Shown: one piece after another, positions 51,935-61,177 of the stretch
Position numbering within the stretch: position 1 is the stretch's first letter
Layout of the letters: every line of letters starts with the position of its first letter
Made by a program: the position numbers and the translations under genes
Source of the DNA: Hymenobacter canadensis
Lineage (GTDB): Bacteria > Bacteroidota > Bacteroidia > Cytophagales > Hymenobacteraceae
Length of the DNA stretch: 64,000 nt
Direction: 5' to 3'
Assembly: GCF_027359925.1 (NCBI RefSeq)
Contig: NZ_CP114767.1
Coordinates: 4,452,501-4,516,500, forward strand
The notes under the pieces: model-generated
The model's input: the letters and a program-made list of their open reading frames with translations, nothing else
Database searches by the model: none
Told to the model about the DNA's origin: nothing

Positions 51935-54900
51935 ATGAAACACCAACGTTTACTCCATCTTCTGGTGCTGTTGCTGACGCTGCTGTCAGCGCACACCGGT
52001 TGGAGCCAGGGTGCCACCACCGCCGCCATGAACGGTATTATTACCGACAAGGATGGTGGTGGTCTGCCGGGTGCTACGGTAATTGCCGTACATAATCCAA
52101 CGAATACGCAGTACGTAGCTCCAACCAATTCTGAAGGTCGTTTCAACATTCAGAACATGCGGGTGGGCGGTCCTTACACCGTCCGCATCACTTTTGTGGG
52201 GTATAAGGATGCCAGCCGGGAGGGTATTTTCCTGAGCTTGGGCCAGAACCAGCGTCTCGACATCAACCTGAGCGAAGCCACCACGGAGCTGGCCGGCGTA
52301 ACGGTAACCGCCAACCAAGACCCGATAATCAATGCCGGCCGCACGGGGGCTGCCACTACGGTACAGCGCGAGCAGATCGAGCGTCTGCCCACTCTGAACC
52401 GTTCGCTGCAGGACTTCACCCGTCTCACTCCGCAATCCAACGGCAACAGCTTTGGCGGCCGGAGCGGTAGCTTCAACAACGTAACCGTTGACGGCGCAAT
52501 CTTCAACAACGCCTTCGGTCTGCAGTCCACGGTAGGTGGCCAGGCCGGCGCTCAGCCTATCTCGCTGGACGCTATCGACCAGATTCAGGTGAGCATCGCG
52601 CCGTTCGACGTGCGCCAGGGCTCGTTCACGGGTGCCGGCATCAACGTTGTGACCCGCTCGGGTTCCAACAAGTTCACCGGTTCGCTCTACGGTTTCTACC
52701 GCAACCAAAACCTGGTGGGTAGCAAAGTGGGTGATTTCGAGCAGAACTATCCCAACTTCGAACTCAAGAACACCGGCTTCCGCGTAGGTGGTCCGATTGT
52801 GAAAGACAAAGTGTTCTTCTTCCTCAACGGGGAGCTGGAGCGCCGCAACGACCCACCAACCGGCAACTTCACCGCTAACCGTAACGATACGCCGCCGCCA
52901 ACTGGCTCGCAGGTCTCTCAGGCCCGTGCCCGTGACCTCGACGCGCTGTCCAACTTCTTGCAAGAGCAGTACGGCTACAACGCCGGTTCTTACGAAAACT
53001 ATGTGTTGCGTTCGAACAGCGACAAGATTACGGCTAAGATTGACTGGAACATCTCCGACAATCACCGTTTCAACATCAAGTACAACTATCTCAAGTCGTT
53101 TTCCGACATTCCACCGAGCACCTCGGGTGCTATTGCCGGCCAACGTTCCCAGTCGCAGTTTGGCTTGCCGTTCTCGTCTTCGTACTACACAATCAACAAC
53201 AACCTGAACTCGGTTATTGCTGAACTCAACAGCACGTTCGGTACGCGCTACTCCAACAACCTGACCGGTGGCTTCTCGGCCTTCCGTGACTTCCGCGAGA
53301 GCAGCGGCGGTATTTTCCCGCTGGTGGATATCGGTACCAACGTCGGCCGCAGCACCACAACGGCGCAGCTAGGTGGCATCAACGCTACCAACTCACTTAC
53401 GTCGTTCGGCTATGAGCCATTCTCGGCCTTCAACGTACTCAACTCCGACGTAGCCCAGATCGGTGACAACTTCACGGCTTATTTGGGTAAGCACAACGTG
53501 ACGGTAGGTACTTACAACGAATTCTACAAGTTCCGTAACGGCTTTGCGCCAAACTACTACGGCAATTACTCGTTCAACTCGCTGGAAGACTTCTACGCTT
53601 CCGCTGGCTTTAACTACGACCGTACTACGGCTACGTATTCGCCGCTGGCGGCTGGCGCTCCCCGCCCTGGCCCGGCGCGTTACAACCTGCAGTACTCGGC
53701 TTTGCCGGGTGGCGAATTCCCGTTTGCTGATCTGAAAGCGGTTCAGTTGGGCCTGTACCTGCAGGACGAATGGTCGCCGGAAAGCAACCTGCGTATTACC
53801 TACGGTATCCGCGCTGACTTGCCCTTCCTCAACTCTGATCTGCAGCAGAACAATAACGCTGCTGCCCTGACCTTCCGCGACGGAGTGCAAATCAACACCG
53901 GCAACGTACCCAAAAAGCAGGTGCTTTACTCGCCACGCGTTGGTTTCAACTGGGACGTGAATGACGACAAGAAAACCCAGCTGCGTGGTGGTACGGGTAT
54001 TTTCACGGGCCGTATTCCGTTCGTATGGCTGTCCAACCAGGCCAGCAACAACGGTGTGCAGTTTGGCTCGTTCAGCACCGCAGGCTCGGTAGCTACCGGC
54101 ACCAACCCTAACGCCTCCATTTACCCCTTCAATCCGAACGTAGACGCCTACCGTCCGCAGAACGCAACGGCTAACACGGCCTACAACCTGGCCGTAACGG
54201 CCTCGGATTTCAAATTCCCACAGGTATGGCGCACCAACCTGGCTGTAGATCAGGAACTACCCGGCGGCATCATCGGTACGCTGGAAGCCTTCTACACCCG
54301 CGACCTGAACGCCGTGTATCACCAGAACGTGAACCTGCCAGGCAGCGAAGCCACGCCTTTTGCACGGGCCAACGGTGCTGATAACCGCCCGATCTTCTAC
54401 ACGTTCGGCGCAGCTCAGACGGGTGCTAACGCCGGTCTGGTAACCACCACCCGTAACTTCCAGCTCTACGGCCCGGTACCCACTGCACAAGGTGGCAACA
54501 CGGCGGCCCGCCCCAACATCAGTGATGCCATCGTGATGCGCAACACCAATAAGGGCTACTCGTACGCCGTGACCGGTCAGCTGCAGAAATACTTCAGCAA
54601 TGCGCTGTCGGCCAGCGTTGCTTACACCTACTCGGATGCGCGCTCGGTAAACGACGGTGGCTCGATTGCCCAGTCTATCTGGCGCGACCGTTCCGTGTCC
54701 GGCGACCCGAACGCGGAGGCTCTGAGCTACTCCAACTTCCTGCAGCAGCACCGTGTCATCGGCTCGCTGTCGTACCGCAAGGAGTACCTGGGCCACCTGG
54801 GTACCACGATTTCGATGTTCTACGAAGCCGCTCCGGCTGGCCGCTACTCGTATGTATACTCGGGCGACATGAACGGCGACAACCAGACGTCGAACGACCT

Positions 54901-55429
54901 GATGTACATTCCCCGCTCGCAAAGCGAAATCAACCTGCGTGACATCACGCTCACGAATGCTCAAGGTGGTGGTGTGTACTCGGCTGCTGATCAGTGGACC
55001 GACCTCAACAACTTCATCAACCAGGACAAGTACCTGCGTGAGCACCGCGGTGAGTACGCCGAGCGTAACGGGGCCGTACGTCCGTGGCAGAACCGCCTCG
55101 ATGTACGCCTGCTCCAGGACATCTTCACGATGGAAGGCGAAAACAAGAACACGCTGCAGCTGAGCGTTGATATCTTCAACTTCGGCAACCTGATCAACAA
55201 GGACTGGGGCACGTTCCGTACGACCAACCGTACCAACCCGCTCACGTTCTCGGGCTACAACCCGCAGGGCCAGCCTGTGTACCAGTTCCCGTACCTGACC
55301 AATCCTTCGCTGAACGCCGACAACACGGTGCGTCAGGGGGTGAAGCTGACGGAAACCTTCCGCGACGATACCGGCGGCATTGGCTCGCGCTGGCAGATGC
55401 AGATTGGCGTACGCTATATCTTCAACTAA
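51935..55429 (+). CDS. TonB-dependent receptor with carboxypeptidase-regulatory domain, Oar-like
   Basis: 1164 aa. Signal peptide ends GWSQG (about residue 25). A carboxypeptidase-regulatory-like domain (MNGIITDKDGGGLPGATVIA.., about 32-115) leads to a plug with LQDFTRLTPQSNGNSFGGR and NNVTVDGAIFNNAFG. The large barrel ends QMQIGVRYIFN. The plan matches Oar-like receptors rather than SusC; no SusD gene follows. It likely imports or secretes a ligand across the outer membrane using TonB energy. Codon choice (many CGT, GGT, AAC) differs from its neighbours and suggests high expression. Confidence 0.93.
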   Translation: MKHQRLLHLLVLLLTLLSAHTGWSQGATTAAMNGIITDKDGGGLPGATVIAVHNPTNTQYVAPTNSEGRFNIQNMRVGGPYTVRITFVGYKDASREGIFLSLGQNQRLDINLSEATTELAGVTVTANQDPIINAGRTGAATTVQREQIERLPTLNRSLQDFTRLTPQSNGNSFGGRSGSFNNVTVDGAIFNNAFGLQSTVGGQAGAQPISLDAIDQIQVSIAPFDVRQGSFTGAGINVVTRSGSNKFTGSLYGFYRNQNLVGSKVGDFEQNYPNFELKNTGFRVGGPIVKDKVFFFLNGELERRNDPPTGNFTANRNDTPPPTGSQVSQARARDLDALSNFLQEQYGYNAGSYENYVLRSNSDKITAKIDWNISDNHRFNIKYNYLKSFSDIPPSTSGAIAGQRSQSQFGLPFSSSYYTINNNLNSVIAELNSTFGTRYSNNLTGGFSAFRDFRESSGGIFPLVDIGTNVGRSTTTAQLGGINATNSLTSFGYEPFSAFNVLNSDVAQIGDNFTAYLGKHNVTVGTYNEFYKFRNGFAPNYYGNYSFNSLEDFYASAGFNYDRTTATYSPLAAGAPRPGPARYNLQYSALPGGEFPFADLKAVQLGLYLQDEWSPESNLRITYGIRADLPFLNSDLQQNNNAAALTFRDGVQINTGNVPKKQVLYSPRVGFNWDVNDDKKTQLRGGTGIFTGRIPFVWLSNQASNNGVQFGSFSTAGSVATGTNPNASIYPFNPNVDAYRPQNATANTAYNLAVTASDFKFPQVWRTNLAVDQELPGGIIGTLEAFYTRDLNAVYHQNVNLPGSEATPFARANGADNRPIFYTFGAAQTGANAGLVTTTRNFQLYGPVPTAQGGNTAARPNISDAIVMRNTNKGYSYAVTGQLQKYFSNALSASVAYTYSDARSVNDGGSIAQSIWRDRSVSGDPNAEALSYSNFLQQHRVIGSLSYRKEYLGHLGTTISMFYEAAPAGRYSYVYSGDMNGDNQTSNDLMYIPRSQSEINLRDITLTNAQGGGVYSAADQWTDLNNFINQDKYLREHRGEYAERNGAVRPWQNRLDVRLLQDIFTMEGENKNTLQLSVDIFNFGNLINKDWGTFRTTNRTNPLTFSGYNPQGQPVYQFPYLTNPSLNADNTVRQGVKLTETFRDDTGGIGSRWQMQIGVRYIFN

Positions 55430-55447
55430 ATCAGCTGATTGAAAGAC

Positions 55448-55486
55448 AAAAAGTGGGTTGCCGGGTCCGGCAACCCACTTTTTTTG
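55448..55486 (+). terminator. Terminator after the TonB receptor gene
   Basis: 14-bp stem AAGTGGGTTGCCGG / CCGGCAACCCACTT with a 2-nt spacer, then a run of T. Confidence 0.92.
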
Positions 55487-55506
55487 TGTTTTTTTTGCGG
55501 GTATGC

Positions 55507-55536
55507 TTGCGTATTCCAAAACGCGCCGTACTTTTG
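55507..55536 (+). promoter_or_regulatory. Promoter of tRNA-Ala
   Basis: TTG at 55507-55509, 19 bp, TACTTTTG at 55529-55536. A consensus Bacteroidota promoter 38 bp before the mature tRNA. Confidence 0.78.
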
Positions 55537-55574
55537 TCAAACCAAACGCAACCGGCGGATGGCACACACCAAAC

Positions 55575-55651
<77 letters not shown>

Positions 55652-55687
55652 AAAAGGCCTGACAATTATGTCAGGCCTTTTTTTTGG
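55652..55687 (+). terminator. Terminator after tRNA-Ala
   Basis: 13-14-bp stem AAAAGGCCTGACA / TGTCAGGCCTTTT with a 4-nt loop and a run of eight T. Confidence 0.93.
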
Positions 55688-55825
55688 TCCCGTTTTTAAA
55701 TGGTGGGGCAAGGCATAGGGTTTTGCTTTCGGCGCGGCAGTGTCTGGCACAGCGCGCTTTCTGCTGACCGGCAGTCTGCCTCTGGTGATAACAAATACTT
55801 GATTCAGCATCTAGCGTGTAATAGC

Positions 55826-55833
55826 TATCTTTG
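55826..55833 (+). promoter_or_regulatory. TAnnTTTG promoter element of the porin-like gene
   Basis: TATCTTTG, 43 bp before the ATG at 55877. The nearest TTG (55799) is 24 bp away, longer than usual. Confidence 0.45.
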
Positions 55834-55876
55834 CGCAGCAAACTTTCACGCGTCCGTTTTCATCTCCACTTTTTTC

Positions 55877-56479
55877 ATGAAAAGAATTCTAGTAGCTCTG
55901 GCTCTTACCTTCGGTGCAGTAGCCGCCCAGGCGCAGGACAGCCGTATTGGTGTCAAGATTTCCGGTGGTATTGCCAAATTCCGGGGGGATGACGTGACCA
56001 ACCAGTCGAATACGCTTAGTGCCGGAGGTGGCTTGGTGTACAACATCAAGCTGACTGAGATGCTTTCGGTGCAGCCCGAGCTTCTGTACACAGTGAAAGG
56101 CAGCCGATTCAATTCAGATGCGTTTGACAGCAAGACGACGCTGCACTACGTAGAACTGCCCGTTATGCTGCGCGCCACCTTCTCCAACGTATTTGTGGAA
56201 GCCGGCCCCCAGGTAGGCTATCTGGTCGCAGCCAAGCTGGAAGTGACTCCCAACAACGGCGGCGAGGCATCCGAAGACAAATCGCGCAATAACTTCACGA
56301 ATGCTGATTGGGGCTTCGCGGCTGGCATCGGCTATCAGCTGGAAAACGGGCTGAGCCTGACGGGCCGCTACAGCGGTAGCCTGAACCCTGTGCTGCCAAA
56401 CGTGGCCAGCACCAAAATCAAAGCCTACAACTCCGCGTTCCTTGTTCAGTTGGGCTTCCTGCTGCCACAAGGTAACTAG
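55877..56479 (+). CDS. Outer membrane beta-barrel protein (porin-like)
   Basis: 200 aa from the ATG at 55877. Signal peptide MKRILVALALTFGAVAAQAQ. The mature protein has the eight-strand plan of small Bacteroidota barrels: RIGVKISGGIAKFRGDDV, LSVQPELLYTVKGSRF, YVELPVMLRATFSNVFVEAGPQVGYLV, WGFAAGIGYQLENGLSLTGRYSGSL, and a last strand AFLVQLGFLLPQGN. The role is structural or unknown. Confidence 0.85.
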   Translation: MKRILVALALTFGAVAAQAQDSRIGVKISGGIAKFRGDDVTNQSNTLSAGGGLVYNIKLTEMLSVQPELLYTVKGSRFNSDAFDSKTTLHYVELPVMLRATFSNVFVEAGPQVGYLVAAKLEVTPNNGGEASEDKSRNNFTNADWGFAAGIGYQLENGLSLTGRYSGSLNPVLPNVASTKIKAYNSAFLVQLGFLLPQGN

Positions 56480-56509
56480 TTAAAAGAGCCCTGTGCCACG
56501 CCGGCCATC

Positions 56510-56581
56510 GGTCCGCACAGTCGATTCAACAAAAAAGCCGCTCCTTGGAGCGGCTTTTTTGTTGAACCGACTGTGCGGGCC
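56510..56581. terminator. Bidirectional terminator with 35-bp arms
   Basis: Arms 56510-56544 and 56547-56581 differ at two positions and enclose TT. The inner part GCCGCTCC/GGAGCGGC with A and T tracts is a standard terminator; the outer part extends it. It lies between the convergent porin-like gene and cysK. Confidence 0.9.
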
Positions 56582-56584
56582 TGA

Positions 56585-57505
56585 CTACACGAACAAACCT
56601 TCCACCGACAGATACCGCTCGCCGGTATCGTAGCAGAAGGTGAGGACGCGGCCACCCTGCGGTATCTCGTCGAGCTTTTTGGCCACGGCGGCCAGCGAAG
56701 CGCCCGACGATACGCCGACCAGGATACCTTCCTCGCGGGCGGCGCGGCGGGCCATGTCGAAGGCTTCCTGCTGCGAAATCTGGATAGTGCCGTCCAGAAT
56801 GTCGGTGTGCAGGTTTTCGGGGATGAAGCCCGCGCCGATGCCTTGGATAGGGTGGGGGCCCGGCGCGCCGCCGCTGATAACGGGCGAGGCTTCGGGCTCC
56901 ACGGCAAAGGTCTTCATGTTCGGAAACTTGGGCTTGAGTACCTCAGCCACGCCGGTGAGGTGGCCGCCGGTGCCCACGCCGGTGATGTAGTAGTCGAATC
57001 CTTCGGGGGCATCTTCCAGAATTTCCTGGGCCGTGGTTTCCACGTGCACGCGGATATTGGCCGGGTTATCGAACTGCATGGGCATCCAGGCGCCGGGCGT
57101 GTCGCGCACCAACTCGTGGGCCTTCTCGATGGCGCCTTTCATGCCTTTCTCGCGCGGCGTCAGTTCCAGGTTGGCGCCGTAGGCGGCCATCAGGCGCCGC
57201 CGCTCAATCGACATCGACTCGGGCATCACCAGCGTGATTTTGTAGCCTTTCACGGCGGCCACCATGGCCAGCCCCACGCCGGTGTTGCCGGACGTAGGCT
57301 CCACAATCAGCGAGTCGGAAGTGAGGATGCCGTCCTGCTCAGCCTGCTCAATCATGCTCAGGGCAATACGATCTTTGATGCTGCCGCCGGGGTTGGCGCG
57401 TTCCAGCTTCACCCACACTTCCACGTCGGGGCGTTGAGCGAACAGCTTGTTGAGGCGCAGCAGCGGCGTGCGCCCGATGGTATCGAGGATGGTGTTGGCT
57501 TTCAT
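56585..57505 (-). CDS. cysK: Cysteine synthase (O-acetylserine sulfhydrylase)
   Basis: 306 aa. PLP-dependent synthesis of Cys from O-acetylserine and sulfide. The PLP Lys44 is in NPGGSIKDR, the phosphate loop is [10 protein letters not shown] and the substrate loop is EPTSGNTG (70-76). FIPENLH and the C-terminal [10 protein letters not shown] are also typical. The gene that makes its substrate (cysE) lies immediately upstream on the same strand, so the two likely form an operon with a repeat in the gap. CysM cannot be fully excluded. Confidence 0.93.
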   Translation of the reverse strand: MKANTILDTIGRTPLLRLNKLFAQRPDVEVWVKLERANPGGSIKDRIALSMIEQAEQDGILTSDSLIVEPTSGNTGVGLAMVAAVKGYKITLVMPESMSIERRRLMAAYGANLELTPREKGMKGAIEKAHELVRDTPGAWMPMQFDNPANIRVHVETTAQEILEDAPEGFDYYITGVGTGGHLTGVAEVLKPKFPNMKTFAVEPEASPVISGGAPGPHPIQGIGAGFIPENLHTDILDGTIQISQQEAFDMARRAAREEGILVGVSSGASLAAVAKKLDEIPQGGRVLTFCYDTGERYLSVEGLFV

Positions 57506-57532
57506 TTTCGGAGAGGTAAGAAGTTAGAAAGA

Positions 57533-57633
57533 TAGAAGTGAGAGAATGAGAAGCGAGATATGAGACTTTCGTGCTGGCAACTCGTCACTTAAACAGAAGT
57601 CTCATGTCGTACTTCTCATTCTCTCAGGTCTAG
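57533..57633. repeat. AGAAGTGAGAGAATGAGAAG-type imperfect inverted repeat
   Basis: Arms at about 57533-57569 and 57595-57633 share roughly 28 of 36 positions. Words resemble the element at 16403-16507. The outer edge of the right arm holds the cysE stop codon (complement of 57630-57632). Confidence 0.65.
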
Positions 57634-58469
57634 ATAGAAAACATGAGGTCGGCGGTGGGGTCTTCGGTGCGCGTGACGTGCAACTGGGCCCGGTGATATA
57701 CGCGCGAATGCGACGGAACGCTCTCCGTGAGCCACACATTGCCGCCGATGATGCTGTGGCTGCCAACGACGGTGCTGCCGCCCAAAATAGTGGCGCCGGC
57801 ATAAATAACCGAGTGGTCTTCGATGGTGGGGTGGCGCTTGATGCCCTGCAGTGCCTTCGTGACGCTTAGCGCCCCCAGCGTCACGCCCTGAAATATCTTG
57901 ACGTGCGCCCCGATAACGGCCGTTTCGCCGATAACGATGCCCGTGCCGTGGTCGATGCAGAACGAGGAGCCGATGCGGGCCCCTGGGTGAATGTCGATGC
58001 CGGTGCGCTGGTGGGCGTACTCGCTGATCAGGCGCGGCACGCGGGGCACCTGCAGTTGGTACAGCGCGTGGGCCATGCGGTGCAGGGCAATGGCATAGAA
58101 CCCGGGGTAGGTGCTGATAACCTCGTCGAGGCCTTGGGCGGCAGGGTCGGCGGCTAGAATGGCAGCGGCATCGCGCAGCAGCAGGTCGCGCAGGGCGGGC
58201 AGGCGGGCCATGCAGGCGGCCGCTACGGCAGCCGGCGCATCGGGCAGGGTTACGTGGGACAGCAGGGCCGCCAGATCGTGCTGCAGCTGCGTGAGCGTGG
58301 CAGCTACGGCATCGGGGTGGCGCAGGGGCTGCGGGGTACGTTCCGGGAACAGCACCTGCAGCAGCTGCTCGGTGAGCTGGCAGAAAGCCGCGCCCGGCAG
58401 TGCCGCCGCTACCTGCTGGTGCGCCCGGGCCAGCGTCCGCACAAAAGGAGAGTCAGAAGAAAACGACAT
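57630..58469 (-). CDS. cysE: Serine O-acetyltransferase
   Basis: 279 aa. An N-terminal helical domain (about 1-140) is followed by a left-handed beta-helix of hexapeptide repeats with the family motifs [23 protein letters not shown] and [22 protein letters not shown]. The His in DHG is catalytic in this family. It acetylates Ser to supply the next gene product, CysK. The length fits the EpsC/SAT class of Bacteroidota. The stop codon lies in a repeat, so the last residues may have been altered by its insertion. Confidence 0.92.
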   Translation of the reverse strand: MSFSSDSPFVRTLARAHQQVAAALPGAAFCQLTEQLLQVLFPERTPQPLRHPDAVAATLTQLQHDLAALLSHVTLPDAPAAVAAACMARLPALRDLLLRDAAAILAADPAAQGLDEVISTYPGFYAIALHRMAHALYQLQVPRVPRLISEYAHQRTGIDIHPGARIGSSFCIDHGTGIVIGETAVIGAHVKIFQGVTLGALSVTKALQGIKRHPTIEDHSVIYAGATILGGSTVVGSHSIIGGNVWLTESVPSHSRVYHRAQLHVTRTEDPTADLMFSI

Positions 58470-58664
58470 AGGAGAGCAAGTAAGCAGGCACGCCGGGGCG
58501 CCGAAGGCGCAGCTGCCGCAAGGTAGGGTAACCGGGCGTTGCCCGGAAGGTTTCCGCTATAGTTGGCCACTGGCGACAACCAGCGAGCCAGGGCCTGCGT
58601 TTGCAAAAGCAGCTGGCCGGTTGGTTAGCCCTGTGTAGTTATTCCTCTTTTTTGCTTCTGTATT

Positions 58665-59003
58665 ATGGCTGATACATCCATCACCAAAGTAGACTCCGCG
58701 CATTCGCCTAAAGGCCCTGAGGGCGAAAAGTACCTGGCTTCCGGCGCGCAGGTTTCCATGCGCCTCTGGGAAAACGAAGAGCCCGGCGACGCCAAGGAAC
58801 CCACTACCCGTCCTTACGAAACGGTCGGCTACGTGCTGAAAGGCCGCGCCGAGCTGCACCTGGAAGGTCAGGTAGTAATCCTGGAGCCGGGTAACTCCTG
58901 GGTGGTAGGCAACGGTGCTTCGCACACCTACAAGATTCTGGAAACCTTCTCGGCCGTGGAAGCCACCGCACCACCCGCTCAGGTGCACGGCCGCGACAAG
59001 TAA
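58665..59003 (+). CDS. Cupin domain protein
   Basis: 112 aa, one small beta barrel. The cupin core runs YETVGYVLKGRAELHLEGQVVILEPGNSWVV then NGASHTYKI. The first metal motif lacks its two His (the position reads YETVGYVLKG), and a single His (ASHTY) remains in the second, so metal binding may be lost. Cytoplasmic; function unknown. It ends against a strong convergent terminator. Confidence 0.8.
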   Translation: MADTSITKVDSAHSPKGPEGEKYLASGAQVSMRLWENEEPGDAKEPTTRPYETVGYVLKGRAELHLEGQVVILEPGNSWVVGNGASHTYKILETFSAVEATAPPAQVHGRDK

Positions 59004-59012
59004 GCGCTTCTC

Positions 59013-59078
59013 ACCCACCAGAAAGCCCCCGAAATGCCCGCAGGATACTGCAGGCGTTTCGGGGGCTTTCTGGTGGGT
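59013..59078. terminator. Bidirectional terminator with 22-bp arms
   Basis: Perfect arms at 59013-59034 and 59057-59078, with further pairing inside (TGCC/GGCG). It lies between the convergent cupin and HEAT-cyclophilin genes. Confidence 0.88.
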
Positions 59079-59090
59079 AGCGGCACCGGA

Positions 59091-61064
59091 TCAGCGCACC
59101 AGCTCTACTTTCAGGATTTTGTCGCCGATGGCTAGTTTAGGCACCACATCCAGGCCTTGCATTACCTGCGCGAAAATGGTGTAGCGGCCATCGAGGTGGG
59201 GCGTGGGGCCGTGGGTGATAAACCACTGGCAGCTTTCGGTGTCTTTGCCGGCCGAGGCCAGCCCCACGGCGCCTTCGCCGTAGCGTAGGTCGCCGAACTC
59301 GGAGCGCAGGTTGTAGTCGGTGCTGCCCGAGCCGTCGCCGCGGGGGCAGCCGCCCTGTGCCACAAAGTTGGGCACCACCCGGTGGAAGGTCTTACCATCA
59401 TAAAATCCCTGTTCCACCAGCTGCACGAAGCTGGCCACCGAGCCCGGCGCGTCTTCTATGTGTAATTGCAGCGTGATGTCGCCCTGGCTGGTGCGCACCA
59501 GCACCCGCTGCCGCGCCGGAATCCGCTGTACCAAGGCCCAGTCGATGGGATGCGCAGCAGCCTTGGCTACTGGCACGGGCGTAGCCGGCCGGTTCTGCAG
59601 ATAGTCGATGGTTTGCTGCAACGACTGCCAGGCTTCCAGGTCGCGGGGCAATAGCAGTTTGTCGCGGGCTTCCACCACAAAACCGGCGTCGGGCAGCAGG
59701 CGGCGCAGGTTAAGCTGCGGGTCGCGCAGGGCCTCGGCGGCCGTGCCCATAATCGTGACGTCGCCGCCGCGCAGCGCCCGGCGCAGTGTGAGGGCAAACG
59801 CGCCGTGCTGCGCCTCGGGGAAAGCCGGCAGGCGACGCATGGCTACCAAGGCCTCCATGCCGTAGGAGCCCACCACCAGCGGCTGGCCCGTCGCAAATGT
59901 CGCCTGCTCCACAAAAGCGTAGGCGGCCGGATCTTCGGCCAGCGCTTTCAGCAGATAGCCTTTCTCATACGGGTCGGTAGCGGCCGCAAACCGCTGTTCA
60001 ATGGCCGTGCGGATAGCACCCTGCTCGGTCCCGCCCAGCTTCAGGGCTACTGCCAGCAGAGTAGCCCGCACCCGCCAGTCGGTGATGCGGGCGGCTTTTT
60101 CCAGGAATTGCCCGCCCGGCTCGCCGCTGGCGTGGGCCAGGAAAAACTCGGCAGCCGTCACGGCTACTTGGCTGTTGGGCTGCGTAAGGGCATCCCAGGC
60201 GGTTTCCTTCACCGGCGCGTACATCGTGGCATTCATGGCCCGCAGCGCACTCACCCGCACCCGGTAGTCGGTATCCTGCCGCACCAGCCCGATAAGCGTG
60301 GGCGCAATAGTGGGGCTTTTTACTTTGCCCAGAGCGCTGGCGGTGGCCGCCCGCACCACCGGATCCGGGTCAGCCACGGCGGCTGTGAGGGCCGTCTGGT
60401 AGGGTGTGAGGTCGAGGCGGGGCGTGCGGGCCAGTGCAAAGGCCGCGCCCTGCCGCGCCGCCAGCGGCTGCCGCGGCTGCAGCAGCGCCACCACCCGCGC
60501 TACCGCCGCTTCCGACGTCAGCCCGCGCAGCCCTGCCCGCATTAGCCCCCAGGCCAGGCCGGTGGAAAAGCTGGTATCAGCCGGGGCCGCATTGCGCCAT
60601 AGCAGCCGCAAAGAGCTGCGCGTGACGCAGCGGCCCAGCGCTTCATACAGGTATCGCCGCTGTGCTGCGCTGCCGGCTGCCGGAATTTGCAGCGCCAAGG
60701 GCTCGGCGGCTGTGCTGTCACCGGTCTGGCCCAGGGCGTAGGCGGCCGCCCGCCGGGTGGCCGCGTCCGGGTCCTGGAGCAGGGGAAGCAGCGGAGCCGT
60801 GGCCTGCTTGTCCTGCACCGAAGCCAGCGCCAGAGCGGCTGCCGCCCGGTAGCGGGCGGCGGGATTGGTGAGGTAGGGCAGGAGGGTAGGGGTATTGCGC
60901 TCGTCCTGGGCAGTGCCGATCAGGCGAAGTGTGGCGTCGGCAAACTGGTTGGGTGGTGCGGTGGCAGTTGTGATCTGGCGGGGTACGGCCGGCGCACAGG
61001 CGCTGAACAGGCAAGCAGCACCAAGCAGGCGCAGGCCGGCGTACGGAGGGAGAAGTTGGGTCAT
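59091..61064 (-). CDS. Lipoprotein with HEAT repeats and cyclophilin-type prolyl isomerase
   Basis: 657 aa from the ATG ending at 61064. Lipobox LFSAC. Residues about 60-420 are helical HEAT-like repeats (RYRAAAALALASVQD, ATRRAAAYALGQTGD, VVRAATASALGKVKS, YRVRVSALRAMNATM). A cyclophilin domain covers about 500-657: FVQLVEQGFYDGKTFHRVVPNFVAQGG, GSEFGDLRYGEGAVGLAS-like, SCQWFITHGPTPHLDGRYTIF. The active-site Arg (FHRV) and Phe/Gln region are present. It should act on the periplasmic face of a membrane as a folding factor with a large docking arm. Confidence 0.88.
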   Translation of the reverse strand: MTQLLPPYAGLRLLGAACLFSACAPAVPRQITTATAPPNQFADATLRLIGTAQDERNTPTLLPYLTNPAARYRAAAALALASVQDKQATAPLLPLLQDPDAATRRAAAYALGQTGDSTAAEPLALQIPAAGSAAQRRYLYEALGRCVTRSSLRLLWRNAAPADTSFSTGLAWGLMRAGLRGLTSEAAVARVVALLQPRQPLAARQGAAFALARTPRLDLTPYQTALTAAVADPDPVVRAATASALGKVKSPTIAPTLIGLVRQDTDYRVRVSALRAMNATMYAPVKETAWDALTQPNSQVAVTAAEFFLAHASGEPGGQFLEKAARITDWRVRATLLAVALKLGGTEQGAIRTAIEQRFAAATDPYEKGYLLKALAEDPAAYAFVEQATFATGQPLVVGSYGMEALVAMRRLPAFPEAQHGAFALTLRRALRGGDVTIMGTAAEALRDPQLNLRRLLPDAGFVVEARDKLLLPRDLEAWQSLQQTIDYLQNRPATPVPVAKAAAHPIDWALVQRIPARQRVLVRTSQGDITLQLHIEDAPGSVASFVQLVEQGFYDGKTFHRVVPNFVAQGGCPRGDGSGSTDYNLRSEFGDLRYGEGAVGLASAGKDTESCQWFITHGPTPHLDGRYTIFAQVMQGLDVVPKLAIGDKILKVELVR

Positions 61065-61071
61065 GGCTGGC

Positions 61072-61079
61072 CGAAAATA
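61072..61079 (-). promoter_or_regulatory. TATTTTCG promoter-like element of the HEAT-cyclophilin gene
   Basis: On the minus strand, TATTTTCG (one mismatch to TAnnTTTG) ends 7 nt before the ATG, a further candidate for leaderless transcription. Confidence 0.35.
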
Positions 61080-61116
61080 GCCAAAATCCCGGCTCACAGC
61101 CTACCGTCCAGCCTCC

Positions 61117-61157
61117 AAAAAAGTAGCGCCCGCTCCGCAAGCTGCAGAACGGGCGCT
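61117..61157 (-). terminator. Terminator after the acyl-CoA-binding-like gene
   Basis: On the minus strand, stem AGCGCCCG / CGGGCGCT with a 17-nt loop and then TTTTTT. It follows the gene at 61178. Confidence 0.8.
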
Positions 61158-61177
61158 AGTAGCGTAATTGCGGTAGA

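Noticed and set aside
51935..55429. SusC of a polysaccharide utilisation locus
   Set aside because: No SusD-like gene or glycoside hydrolase follows; the next features are a terminator and a tRNA, and the plan is Oar-like.
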